This document shows, piece by piece, positions 33,268 through 42,171 of a DNA stretch of 64,000 nucleotides. The position numbers were made by a program, and so were the translations under genes. This DNA is from Nostoc sp. NMS2 (lineage in GTDB: Bacteria > Cyanobacteriota > Cyanobacteriia > Cyanobacteriales > Nostocaceae), in assembly GCF_017115105.1 (NCBI RefSeq), contig NZ_JABXKH010000061.1, positions 62,001 to 126,000 on the forward strand. The letters are read 5' to 3'. Under the pieces are notes generated by a model. The model did no database searches, was not told the DNA's origin, and was given only the letters and a program-made list of their open reading frames with translations. Position 1 is the stretch's first letter, and each line of letters starts with the position of its first letter.

Positions 33268-35157
33268 TTACTGTGGGTTTGCCTTAGTATTGGGATTCTC
33301 TGTATTAGCAGGTTGGTTAGTATCGGGAAGTTTCTGTTGGTTATTCTTCTGATTACCTTGATTTTCTAGTTTAGTTAGTGCCTGCTTTGCCAAATTTTCG
33401 GCTGCTTGTTTAAATAATGGTTCTATTTTGTTTCGCCAGTATTTAGTATTAGGCAATTTTTCTGGATGGTTTCTATAATCTAAAACTTTATCCCATTTAC
33501 CATCATCTATTGCTTTATTGATCTCATTAGATAACGCCTCTGCTTTGGCCCAATCGTCCTGCCACTGGGCAATCATTTTGCCCGTCTCTTGGATACCAGA
33601 AGCAGCATTTGCTGGAATTGATCTTAAAAGTGCGATCGCTCCAACTATATCTCCTGATTCATACTTCTGTCTTGCTTGCTCTATAATATTGGCACTGTTA
33701 TCATTAGGCTGCGATCGTTCTGATTTGTCCACATCGTCAGTTGACCCCTTCGGCTTTTCTGGTAAGGGAGTTGCTACATCCCTAGATTTTGCTTTTGGCT
33801 TGGGAGTCGGTCGAGTCGCAATCAAGCTACTATCATTTACTGTTTTAGTTGCAATACCTTTTTCGCGCAGGCAAGAAGCCCATTCTTGATTATTGGTTAT
33901 TACATCCGAGTATGCCCAAGCCAAACGACCAGATTTAAGTTTAACTTCTATCCAACCTCGTTTTGTGCGCTTGCCAGTCACCTCGAAATTGGTGTTATCG
34001 GCAACTGTTTGCAAAATATTATCAGAATTTATCGAACTAGGTTCAGAACGGATATTAGAATTTCCGACGACAACAGCCGAGCATTTGTTTGCTAAGGTAG
34101 TATCCTGACCTGTAAGATTTAAAGCTAAATTTTTCACATTTGGATATACATTTGCTACCAAGGCAGCCGCACCACCCGCTAATAATATGCCAATTAATAT
34201 TGGCCATGGGTCGGATTTACCAGAGTCTTTACGCGCAGGTTTGACAGGATTTGCTGGTGCAACTGCAACCGTTTGCAACCGAGATACTTGAGGTCTAGAT
34301 TTGATGGATTCTTGAGGTTGAGAAAGTGTAGGGACTGGATTAATCGCATCTTTACATGCTTGCAGAGCTTCCGTGGCGTTTTGGTAGCGGTCTTTGAAGT
34401 GATAACGCACCATCTTCGTCAACACTGCCGCCAGTCGGTAGTTTACGGTTACTGATTGCTGCCAAATGATTTCGCCCGTTTCCGCGTCTTCTTGCAATGC
34501 TGTTGGCAATAATCCTGTTAGTGCTTGAATGGCGATGATGCCGAGGGAATAAATATCACTGTTAGGGCGGGGTTTACCTTGTCCTTGTTCTGTGGGCATA
34601 TAGCCAGGAGTGCCGATAACTACTGTGGCAGATGCTTGTCCGCCCACTGTCACCATCTGTGTACGCAGTTGCTTTACCGCCCCAAAGTCCACTAAAACTA
34701 ACTTATTATCTGAGTCCCGACGGATGATATTATCCGGTTTGATGTCGCGGTGAATCACACCTTGGCGGTGGACAAATTCGAGAATTTCCAGAACTTCTTG
34801 TAATAGTTGAATTACTTGGCTTTCACTCCAGCGTTTACCAGGTGTAAGTTCTTCAGCTAGGGTATGTCCTTCAATATATTCTTGTACTAAATAAAATTCT
34901 TGGTTTTCATCAAAGTACGCTAGCAGCCTGGGTATTTGGTCATGGTTGCCCAGTTTTTCTAAGGTTTCGGCTTCGCTGTTGAACAGGCGTTTAGCAGTAT
35001 CAAAAACTCTGGGGTCAGTTCCGGGTTTGAGGTGCTTGACAACGCAAATGGGGTTGCCAGGCCGCCTAGTATCTTGGGCAATATAGGTTTGACCAAATCC
35101 TCCCATTGCGAGGACTCGAATTACTTGGTAACGATGGTCTAGTAGCTTGCCTATCAT
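33268..35157 (-). CDS. Membrane-anchored Ser/Thr protein kinase with SH3-type domain
   Basis: 629 residues. The kinase domain (10-270) has the glycine loop MGGFGQTY, Lys41 (VVKHLKP), HRDIKPDN (Asp138), DFGAVK (157-162) and GTPGYMPTEQ. A Pro/Lys linker and one membrane helix (about 322-342) follow. An extracytoplasmic bacterial SH3 segment (SNIRSEPSS...GWIEVKLKSGRLAWAYSDVI) lies at about 365-430. The C-terminal 200 residues are helical and Asn/Gln/Lys-rich. It is therefore a Hanks-type receptor kinase sensing outside the membrane. No partner phosphatase is adjacent. A second kinase of similar N-terminal sequence lies at 53117-54946. Confidence 0.85.
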   Translation of the reverse strand: MIGKLLDHRYQVIRVLAMGGFGQTYIAQDTRRPGNPICVVKHLKPGTDPRVFDTAKRLFNSEAETLEKLGNHDQIPRLLAYFDENQEFYLVQEYIEGHTLAEELTPGKRWSESQVIQLLQEVLEILEFVHRQGVIHRDIKPDNIIRRDSDNKLVLVDFGAVKQLRTQMVTVGGQASATVVIGTPGYMPTEQGQGKPRPNSDIYSLGIIAIQALTGLLPTALQEDAETGEIIWQQSVTVNYRLAAVLTKMVRYHFKDRYQNATEALQACKDAINPVPTLSQPQESIKSRPQVSRLQTVAVAPANPVKPARKDSGKSDPWPILIGILLAGGAAALVANVYPNVKNLALNLTGQDTTLANKCSAVVVGNSNIRSEPSSINSDNILQTVADNTNFEVTGKRTKRGWIEVKLKSGRLAWAYSDVITNNQEWASCLREKGIATKTVNDSSLIATRPTPKPKAKSRDVATPLPEKPKGSTDDVDKSERSQPNDNSANIIEQARQKYESGDIVGAIALLRSIPANAASGIQETGKMIAQWQDDWAKAEALSNEINKAIDDGKWDKVLDYRNHPEKLPNTKYWRNKIEPLFKQAAENLAKQALTKLENQGNQKNNQQKLPDTNQPANTENPNTKANPQ

Positions 35158-35320
35158 ATTCCCTCCCCAGAGTTATTACCTAATTGTCCAGCTGGTAATA
35201 AATATCTCCAAATTTTCTTCAATGAAATCCGCTATCTTGAGAAAAGATTTAGATTAAAAACGCAGCTTTTTCATAAACGCAGACTGTTTATTTTTCTTTT
35301 AGTGCCCCTGTTTATTACCA

Positions 35321-35809
35321 ATGCCACCGAAAATAACAAATCCAGTTGCATGGCAGCAGGCTGAAATCCTCATGCAACCTGCTTTCATTCGCGTTATCGA
35401 TAATATCCGCAAGTCCCTTGATGAATCTTCTTGGACGGGAACTTACCATGATGTCCTGATTTGGCCGCCTAGCACCACTGATGAAATCAAAGCATTGGTG
35501 ACTGAGTTGTTGCAAGCAATGGAAACTGCAACGCCCCAAGAAGCAGATGAAATTAGAGAGACTCTGACTCGTTTGCCGATGCCCCATCCAGGATATCATC
35601 TACGTTTGCAGCGTCAACAGCAAGAAGCGAGTATCGATTTGTGGGAATTATGTTATGAGGTGTGTTTTATTGAATACAGCCCACAGAAAGAAGCGGCTGA
35701 GATTGATACTAGTTTAATTGATGAACTGGGTGAAGTGGATTGGCTGCGTTTGGATGCTAAAGCAAAGGATTTAGTTGAACAGGCGTTTGCTAAATTGCCA
35801 GAAGGATAA
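35321..35809 (+). CDS. Conserved hypothetical protein
   Basis: 162 residues, cytoplasmic and acidic. It begins with a helix (NPVAWQQAEILMQPAFIRVIDNIRKSLD), then TGTYHDVLIWPP, then an acidic helical half. No catalytic motif is seen and no family is named with confidence. It is divergent from the Ser/Thr kinase across about 160 bp and convergent with the tnpB element. Codon use is like the neighbours'. Confidence 0.6.
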   Translation: MPPKITNPVAWQQAEILMQPAFIRVIDNIRKSLDESSWTGTYHDVLIWPPSTTDEIKALVTELLQAMETATPQEADEIRETLTRLPMPHPGYHLRLQRQQQEASIDLWELCYEVCFIEYSPQKEAAEIDTSLIDELGEVDWLRLDAKAKDLVEQAFAKLPEG

Positions 35810-35820
35810 ATATTAGTAAA

Positions 35821-35839
35821 GGCACGGTATAACCGTGCC
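35821..35839. terminator. Hairpin after the conserved hypothetical gene
   Basis: GGCACGGT/ACCGTGCC with a 3-base loop, 11 bp after the stop codon. No T run follows on the plus strand. Confidence 0.4.
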
Positions 35840-35887
35840 CTAATTCGCAAAAAGTATTATTTTGAAAGGTTTTTGCTTTACAGTGAA

Positions 35888-37120
35888 CTACCCACACTGA
35901 CTTGGAATACCAAGTACAGTGTCGGCTTCTGTAATCACGGGGGAGTGCCGCAACTTGGACTTTCGTCCTAGCCTTGGTCTTACCTCCCCTCCTACAGCAG
36001 AGACGGATGAACCTTCCGCCTTTAGCATTCTGATACCCTCTGCTCTAATGTTCGCGGAAGCGTTTCCATCCCTATCATGATGAGTGCCACAGTGGGGACA
36101 AATCCACTCACGGATATCTAACGGCATCTCACCTATTTGATAGAAACAATTAGAACAGAGCTTGGAACTAGGGAACCATCTATCAATCTCAACTAACTTT
36201 CCACCATTACGCTCTAGCTTATAGGCTAAAAAATTGGTGAATGTTCCCCAACCCACATCAGATATTGCTTTCGCCAATTTATGGTTACGAACCATGCCCT
36301 TGACATGAAGATTCTCCACTATTACAGCTTGGCTATCGCTGACCAACTTATAACTAAGTTTATGTAGAAAATCTTGCCGCGAATTACTAACTCGCTCGTA
36401 CACTTTGGCAACAACTTTTCTATATCTATTCCTTGACTTGCTCCCCTTGACTTTACGTGCTAATTTTTTCTGCTTCCGTTTGAGGTTTTTCTCATGTTTG
36501 GCAAGGTGTTTAGGATTATCGTATTTAGAAACCTTTTCCCCATCGGTTACGACAGCAAAGTGTTTTAGTCCTAAGTCAATGCCATAAATTTTACCTTCTG
36601 AAATAACAGGATTCTCACCCTCTATCTCAGTCAAGATAGACACAAGATATTTACCTGATGCAGTTTTGCTCACAGTGACAGTCTTGATTTTCCCCTCAAT
36701 CTGTCTATGTATTTTGGCTTTGATCACCCCAATATTACCGGGGAGTTTGACCTTGCCATCTACAATTTTGACGTTTTGAGGATACTGAATTGACTGTTTA
36801 CCATGCTTGGATTTGAACTTAGGAAATCCAGCACGTTTCTCAAAAAAGTTCTTATACGCCGTAGTTAGATTGAGTGTAGTAGCTTGTAAAACTTGACTAT
36901 AACAATCAGCTAACCAAGCAGTATTTTCAGCTTTTTTGAGCGCAGGAAGAAATGCGTTGAGTGCTACACGGCTAAGTCCCTTGCCCGTTTCCTTATAAGT
37001 TTCAATTGACTTATTTAGAGCGTAATTCCACCACCAACGAGCGCAACCAAATGTTTGAGCTAGTTGTATTTCTTGTTCTTTTGATGGATACAAACGCACA
37101 AGAACCGCTTTGTGTAACAC
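35888..37120 (-). CDS. tnpB: TnpB, RNA-guided nuclease of an IS200/IS605-family (IS1341-type) element
   Basis: 410 residues, typical TnpB length. A helix-turn-helix start (CARWWWNYALNKSI) is followed by the OrfB fold and a split RuvC site: Asp182 (YGIDLG), Glu269 (VIVENLH) and Asp349/Asp351 (HHDRDGN). The zinc finger is CSNC (322-325) with CPHC (341-344). All catalytic residues are present, so the protein may be active. TnpB proteins of this group cut DNA guided by an RNA made from the element's right end. No TnpA transposase is present, so the element could move only with help. It starts at ATG 37120. Confidence 0.9.
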   Translation of the reverse strand: MLHKAVLVRLYPSKEQEIQLAQTFGCARWWWNYALNKSIETYKETGKGLSRVALNAFLPALKKAENTAWLADCYSQVLQATTLNLTTAYKNFFEKRAGFPKFKSKHGKQSIQYPQNVKIVDGKVKLPGNIGVIKAKIHRQIEGKIKTVTVSKTASGKYLVSILTEIEGENPVISEGKIYGIDLGLKHFAVVTDGEKVSKYDNPKHLAKHEKNLKRKQKKLARKVKGSKSRNRYRKVVAKVYERVSNSRQDFLHKLSYKLVSDSQAVIVENLHVKGMVRNHKLAKAISDVGWGTFTNFLAYKLERNGGKLVEIDRWFPSSKLCSNCFYQIGEMPLDIREWICPHCGTHHDRDGNASANIRAEGIRMLKAEGSSVSAVGGEVRPRLGRKSKLRHSPVITEADTVLGIPSQCG

Positions 37121-37300
37121 TTAACATCACCTGCTTGATAGCAGTACTTTACCATAAACTGATATTGCGGTAAAGTCGCTGAATCAAATGATTGGTGATT
37201 CCGACGCTTGTTCGCGCAGCGTGCCGTAGGCAAGACTCGCTAACGCTTCGCTATCATACATCTAGTATCCCGCCACTGATTCGGAGTACCAAATTCAGTG
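35895..37300 (-). mobile_element. IS1341-type element bounded by paired hairpins
   Basis: Hairpins of identical geometry (11-nt arm, 4-nt loop, 12-nt arm) lie at 35895-35921, within the last tnpB codons, and at 37274-37300, about 150 bp before its start. They match at 22 of 27 positions and have the same orientation, as left- and right-end hairpins of IS200/IS605 elements do. True ends probably lie a little outside. The segment at 37195-37262 is a dispersed GCGCAGCGTGCC-type repeat. Confidence 0.6.
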
Positions 37301-37326
37301 GGGGACTTACGGCGTAACAGTTAAAT

Positions 37327-37977
37327 TTAATACTGGCGTAAAATTGCAGACAATGAACTATCTTTACGAAGATCCATCAAGTCTGCCAAAGAATCTGTGC
37401 GCGTATCCAAGTGGTGCTTGTGTTCTGCTGGCAGAACCGTCACCAGATGTTTTGCTTTAGGTTGCATCTGCATCATCGGCATCAGTTGTGGCTGTGGCAC
37501 AAAAATTGGTTGGTTCTTGGGAAGGCGTGGTTCCAATCTTTGGTACTGGCTTTGTGCCAAGCGTGCCTGATGGCGGTTAACCTGTTTTTGGACTTTTTGC
37601 GGTTGCGTTTTCCGGTTGAGCATTTTGAAAACGAGTAGAGAACCAGCACCACAACTGAGGACGATCGCAGCCACCATCCATAAAGGTGTAGGATTACTAT
37701 TCTCAGAGGGCACACTGATTGGTTCTTCAACAATAACTGGGATTGTTTCTGGTTCTTCTTGTGCTACCTGTCCAGCACTACCTAAGCTATACAGGGCAAA
37801 GGCACCACCTCCTAAAAACATGGCTAAACACCCAGTTAACAATAGCCAAGGATGATGTGTTACCAGATATATCAGAACATTCGAGCTTTGTTTTAATCTC
37901 GATTTCCTGTTTGTCAGCTCTGGAGTAGCCCTTCTGAGTCGGGTTGGCTCGCGCTGTACACTCTGACTTTTTTCCAT
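37327..37977 (-). CDS. Hypothetical membrane protein
   Basis: 216 residues, not recognised. A basic N-terminus (RLRRATPELTNRKSR) is followed by two membrane helices (about 44-66 and 97-117) separated by a Glu/Pro-rich loop. The C-terminal part is rich in Gln, Pro and Met (PQPQLMPMMQMQP) and ends LRKDSSLSAILRQY. The gene ends directly at the edge of the tnpB element. Confidence 0.6.
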   Translation of the reverse strand: MEKSQSVQREPTRLRRATPELTNRKSRLKQSSNVLIYLVTHHPWLLLTGCLAMFLGGGAFALYSLGSAGQVAQEEPETIPVIVEEPISVPSENSNPTPLWMVAAIVLSCGAGSLLVFKMLNRKTQPQKVQKQVNRHQARLAQSQYQRLEPRLPKNQPIFVPQPQLMPMMQMQPKAKHLVTVLPAEHKHHLDTRTDSLADLMDLRKDSSLSAILRQY

Positions 37978-38178
37978 GATTACTTTCAGATTTGTACCCC
38001 TCTAGTCAATAAATTGTACTGGAGGAGTCAAGCATCAGGTATCCGTAACAAAATTTCCGATTCCAGTAGCTTTTTTGTAAAACAGAAGCTACCAAATCCG
38101 CCTAACTTTTGTCAAAATTGTGTATTTCTTATGACTTCTTGCCGTAATGCTCTGAAATCAGTTTGCTTATTTTTTCTG

Positions 38179-39279
38179 TCAGCTAGGAGAATACCTTTCG
38201 AGAGCAAGTTGAATTAACCGATCAACTAATTCTGAAAAGGAGACTCCACTATGGGCCCAGAGTTGGGGATACATACTCGTCGCCGTAAAGCCTGGCAACG
38301 TATTGATTTCGTTTATCAAAACTTCTTGTGTCGCTTCCACATAGAAGAAATCGACCCTTGCCAATCCCGCAGCATCAACAGCTGCAAAGGCTTGCAAAGC
38401 CATGTCCTGAATTTGACGAGCGATCGCATCTGGAATTGGTGCAGGAATCAGTAAATCTGCCCGGCCTTCTGTATATTTAGTTTCATAATCATAAAAATCG
38501 CTATCATAACTAATCTCTCCAACGACAGAGGCTTGGGGTTGATCGTTGCCTAAAACAGCACACTCAACTTCCCTGGCGACGACACCAGCTTCGACAACCA
38601 GTCTTCGGTCGTAACTGGCGGCATTATCTAAGGCGGCTTCTAATTCTTGGCGCGATCGCACTTTGGCAATACCCACTGATGAACCCAAATTAGCAGGTTT
38701 GACAAAAGCAGGATAACCTAATGCTGCCTCAATGTCATCACACAATTTCGGAAACACACAAGGATTAGACCAAACTTGCGCTCTAGTTATCGCTTTATAT
38801 TTTACCTGTGCTAGTCCCGCTTGCTCAAAGGCAATTTTCATCGCAATTTTATCCATGCCCATTGCCGAACCTAACACCCCAGAACCAACAAAGGGGACTT
38901 GCATCAAAGTTAATAACCCTTGAATTGTCCCGTCTTCACCGTTGGGTCCGTGGAGAACGGGAAACCAAATATCCACTTGGGCAACTTGAGAGGGAGATTG
39001 CCATTTACTCAGAGTTTGGGTTTGAGGATTGGATGTCAGACTTCCCTCAGAAGTTGATTGTTCAGCTTCCAGAAGCGGACTGCCTGTTTCTAAAACCTTT
39101 TGGGGTGCTTCTCCCGCTAACCAGCGTCCATCTTTTTGGATGTAAAAAGGAAGTATTTCGTACTTACCAGCATTTTCCTCTGCACTCAGGGCTTTAGCGA
39201 TCGCCCGTGCTGATTTGATTGAAACTTCATGTTCTCCCGAACGACCGCCAAACAGTAACCCCACGCGCAGCTTAGTCAT
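38179..39279 (-). CDS. ddl: D-alanine--D-alanine ligase
   Basis: 366 residues from ATG 39279 (GAGGAA lies just upstream; an in-frame ATG at 39303 adds eight residues). N-terminal [27 protein letters not shown], the ATP-grasp [14 protein letters not shown] and C-terminal [20 protein letters not shown] are all present. It makes the D-Ala-D-Ala dipeptide for peptidoglycan. Single gene, followed by a short gap and the two-helix membrane protein. Confidence 0.92.
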   Translation of the reverse strand: MTKLRVGLLFGGRSGEHEVSIKSARAIAKALSAEENAGKYEILPFYIQKDGRWLAGEAPQKVLETGSPLLEAEQSTSEGSLTSNPQTQTLSKWQSPSQVAQVDIWFPVLHGPNGEDGTIQGLLTLMQVPFVGSGVLGSAMGMDKIAMKIAFEQAGLAQVKYKAITRAQVWSNPCVFPKLCDDIEAALGYPAFVKPANLGSSVGIAKVRSRQELEAALDNAASYDRRLVVEAGVVAREVECAVLGNDQPQASVVGEISYDSDFYDYETKYTEGRADLLIPAPIPDAIARQIQDMALQAFAAVDAAGLARVDFFYVEATQEVLINEINTLPGFTATSMYPQLWAHSGVSFSELVDRLIQLALERYSPS

Positions 39280-39303
39280 TTTCGGTTCCTCGACACTTCT
39301 CAA

Positions 39304-39617
39304 GCAGATAGCGTATCACAACCTACAAAAATTGCCATATTTTTCTATATTATTTTTTTGCCCGTTCAACGAAGAGGCAAGGAGCAAGGGAGGCATTGGG
39401 CATGAAGAAGACACAAAGAGACAAGTCAGAGGGGGAAACGGAGAGACTTGTTCAACAATTCCCCTTGTCCCCCTGCTCCCCTGCTCCCCTGCCCCTTCCC
39501 CCTACCTCCAATTAAAACAATCGTGTTGTCAGCTACAGTTATATTCCGGGAAAATGGGCAACAATATTGATAAATAACTAGAAATGCAGCCCTACCTGTA
39601 AAAGATGCTGCCGTTTC
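39304..39617. other. Intergenic region with low-complexity repeat
   Basis: Between divergent ddl and the RCK-domain gene. Positions about 39365-39520 are a purine-rich then pyrimidine-rich block (CCCCTGCTCCCCTGCTCCCC) that can fold on itself. A related block lies inside the 5' part of the HtrA-type gene (43375-43500). Confidence 0.55.
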
Positions 39618-41312
39618 ATGAAACCCCGAATTATTGTTTGTGGCTTAGGACGTACCGGATATAAAACCTTTCGTTTGCTGAGACAGCAGGGAGCCTTCGT
39701 TGTTGGTATTCATCACCAATCTATCCCTGGTGAAACAGCAGGAGATGTGATTGTTGGCGATTTACAAGCAGCTTCAACCCTAACAGCAGCAGGAATTCAA
39801 CAGGCACATACTTTAGTCATCGCTGGCTCTAAAGATGCTCTGAATTTGTCTATTATGATGCAAGCGCGGGTGCTGAATCCCCAGATTCGGATTATTAACC
39901 GTTTTTATAATACAAATTTGGGCGAGCGCCTAGATCAAAGTTTGCCAGACCATTTGAGTATGAGTGTTGTCGGATTAGCAGCACCCGTATTCACCTTTGC
40001 AGCAATGGGAAACCGAGCGATCGGACAAATCAAATTATTTCAGCAAACTTGGCCGATTCATGAAGAATACATTGATGAAAATCACTTCTGGAAAGGTCGA
40101 AAGCTGAGTGAATTGTGGGAAGACCGATCGCGGATGCTAATTTATTACTTGCCTGTAAAAGGTGAGATGGATTTGGTATCAGGTGTCATATCTGGACAAG
40201 AGATCCAAGTAGGCGATCGCTTAATTATTGGTACACAACCCCGTATCCGTTCTCCCCGGAGATCATTGATTAAAAAACTGCTGAAAGTCCTTACCAATTT
40301 TAGGCAGTTTCAGGAACACGGGCGATCGGTATTGGTGGGTGCTGTTGTGTTACTTGCAGTTATTGCGATCGCTACACTCACCTATATGTCGGCTGAGTTG
40401 AGTTTATCTCCTGTCGATGCTCTATATTTTTCTGTAGGCATGATTACCGGAGCCGGTGGTAATGACAAAGTAGTAGAAAATGCTCCTAACAGTATTAAGT
40501 TATTTACTGTTGTGATGATGTTGGTTGGAGCGGTGGTGATTGGTATTTGGTATGCAATGCTCACCGATTTTGTCTTAGGAAGCCGCTTTAAGCAATTTTG
40601 GGATGCAGCCAGAATACCCCAGCGATATCACTACATTGTCTGTGGCTTGAGTGGGATTGGGGTGAGAATTGTCCAGCAACTCCACGCTAGCGGATATGAG
40701 GTTGTAGTAGTTGAACCCGACTCCAATAACAAATATATCAACACCGCCCGCGAACTAGGTATCCCCGTCATTCAGGGCGATGCCAGCTTTCGGACAATAC
40801 TTAAAGCTAGTAATATAGACTCTGCCGCCGCCGTACTTGCTGTTACTAGCAATGATGCTACCAATCTGGAAATTGCCCTCAAAGCCAAAGGCTTGACACC
40901 CAGCATTCCAGTGATTGTCCATTATGCCGATCCTGATTTTGCTGGCATAGCACAACAGCTATTTGGCTTCGAGGCCGTACTGAGTCCGGCTGAACTAGCA
41001 GCCCCAGCTTTTGCTGCTGCTGCACTAGGGGGACGCATTCTTGGCAATGGCATCACAGCCGATAGTCTTTGGGTAGCTTTTGCAACTGTGATTACACCTT
41101 TACACGCCTTTTGTGGTCAGTGGGTGAAAGATGTAGCCATGTCTGCTGACTGTGTACCTTTGTACGTAGAAACAAATCACCAAACCCTTCACGGCTGGGA
41201 TTTATTAGAGACAAACCTCGGTGCTGGCGATGTTTTATATATGACTATGCCAGCGACAAGGCTATATCAATTGTGGCGAGACGAGCGAGTTTGCGAAACA
41301 CCGCTTAAATAA
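39618..41312 (+). CDS. Double RCK/TrkA-N domain protein with ion-channel-like membrane core
   Basis: 564 residues. It begins with a Rossmann RCK domain (IIVCGLGRTGYKTFRLL, residues 4-20) and a TrkA-C-like part. A membrane unit (about 238-325) follows, with two helices around a re-entrant segment (ALYFSVGMITGAGGND). A second RCK domain (YIVCGLSGIGVRIVQQL) starts near 343. The layout resembles potassium channels or regulators, but the usual TVGYG filter is replaced by ITGAGG, so ion selectivity is open. It is single and divergent from ddl. Confidence 0.7.
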   Translation: MKPRIIVCGLGRTGYKTFRLLRQQGAFVVGIHHQSIPGETAGDVIVGDLQAASTLTAAGIQQAHTLVIAGSKDALNLSIMMQARVLNPQIRIINRFYNTNLGERLDQSLPDHLSMSVVGLAAPVFTFAAMGNRAIGQIKLFQQTWPIHEEYIDENHFWKGRKLSELWEDRSRMLIYYLPVKGEMDLVSGVISGQEIQVGDRLIIGTQPRIRSPRRSLIKKLLKVLTNFRQFQEHGRSVLVGAVVLLAVIAIATLTYMSAELSLSPVDALYFSVGMITGAGGNDKVVENAPNSIKLFTVVMMLVGAVVIGIWYAMLTDFVLGSRFKQFWDAARIPQRYHYIVCGLSGIGVRIVQQLHASGYEVVVVEPDSNNKYINTARELGIPVIQGDASFRTILKASNIDSAAAVLAVTSNDATNLEIALKAKGLTPSIPVIVHYADPDFAGIAQQLFGFEAVLSPAELAAPAFAAAALGGRILGNGITADSLWVAFATVITPLHAFCGQWVKDVAMSADCVPLYVETNHQTLHGWDLLETNLGAGDVLYMTMPATRLYQLWRDERVCETPLK

Positions 41313-41345
41313 TTCGTAGTTCGTAATTCGTAATTCGTAATTAAT
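41311..41345. repeat. TCGTAAT heptamer array at the end of the RCK gene
   Basis: The array begins in the stop codon of the RCK-domain gene and continues for four units (the first is TCGTAGT). The inverse array at 41471-41503 would pair with it across a 125-bp loop. Confidence 0.85.
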
Positions 41346-41470
41346 ACTTTCCACTCCCCACCCTCATTTATCAAAAAAGTAAAGGTTCAAAACCCCGTCT
41401 CTTGTAGGCGAAAAAGTCCTTGTATCTTAAAGGTAGGTAAAAACCCCACCCCTAGTGTCGGGTTTAATTC

Positions 41471-41503
41471 AATTACGAATTACGAATTACGAATTACGAA
41501 TTA
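41471..41503. repeat. ATTACGA heptamer array at the end of def
   Basis: Inverse of the array at 41311. It runs into the def stop codon (41501-41503). On the def strand it again reads TCGTAAT right after the stop. Confidence 0.85.
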
Positions 41504-42031
41504 TTTGTTAACTACTCGTTGTTGGTATTCCTGCTCAGTAATCATATCAAGAGTGTTTTCTAGGCGATCAACAAATACGATACCGTCGAGATGATCGGAC
41601 TCGTGTTGGAAAATCCGAGCGATAAAATCGGTTAATTCTTGCTTTTGTAAATTGCCTTGACAGTCAGTGTATTCCACTTCAATAGATTTATACCGAGGAA
41701 CTAACCCTCTAATTCCTGGAACACTTAAACAACCTTCCCAATCTTTGATAACTTCAGTTGAATTAGCAATGATTTTGGGATTAATCATAGCAGTAGGTTC
41801 CATTTCCGGCGCGTTTGGATACCTCGCATTAGGACGGGAAGCCACAATAAATAAACGATAAGATTGTGCTACTTGAGGCGCAGCAATTCCCACGCCGTTA
41901 GCTTTGGCAACAGTGGTAATTAAGTCTTCAATTAATTTTTGGATATGCTCATCTTGAATATTCTCAACCCAAGCAGCTTTTTGGCGCAATGTTGGATTGC
42001 CTAATTGAATGATTGGTGCTAATTCAGTCAT
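41501..42031 (-). CDS. def: Peptide deformylase
   Basis: 176 residues. All three motifs are present: GVGIAAPQ (46-53), EGCLS (99-103, metal Cys101) and HESDH (143-147, HExxH). It removes the formyl group from nascent proteins. Normal length with a short C-terminal helix. It is convergent with the RCK gene; the HtrA-type gene lies 140 bp upstream on the same strand. Confidence 0.93.
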   Translation of the reverse strand: MTELAPIIQLGNPTLRQKAAWVENIQDEHIQKLIEDLITTVAKANGVGIAAPQVAQSYRLFIVASRPNARYPNAPEMEPTAMINPKIIANSTEVIKDWEGCLSVPGIRGLVPRYKSIEVEYTDCQGNLQKQELTDFIARIFQHESDHLDGIVFVDRLENTLDMITEQEYQQRVVNK

Positions 42032-42171
42032 GATGAAAATATTTTGGGGAATGGGGAGTGGGGAGTAAGGGACAAGGGGACAAGGGAGACAAGGGAGACA
42101 AGGAGGACAAGGGGGAATTATTGAACAAGTCTAATGACAAATGACCAATGAGAAATGACCAATGACAAACT

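Noticed and set aside
39215-39577. 120-codon frame upstream of the RCK gene
   Set aside because: It starts inside ddl antisense and continues through the CCCCTGCTCCCC low-complexity repeat.
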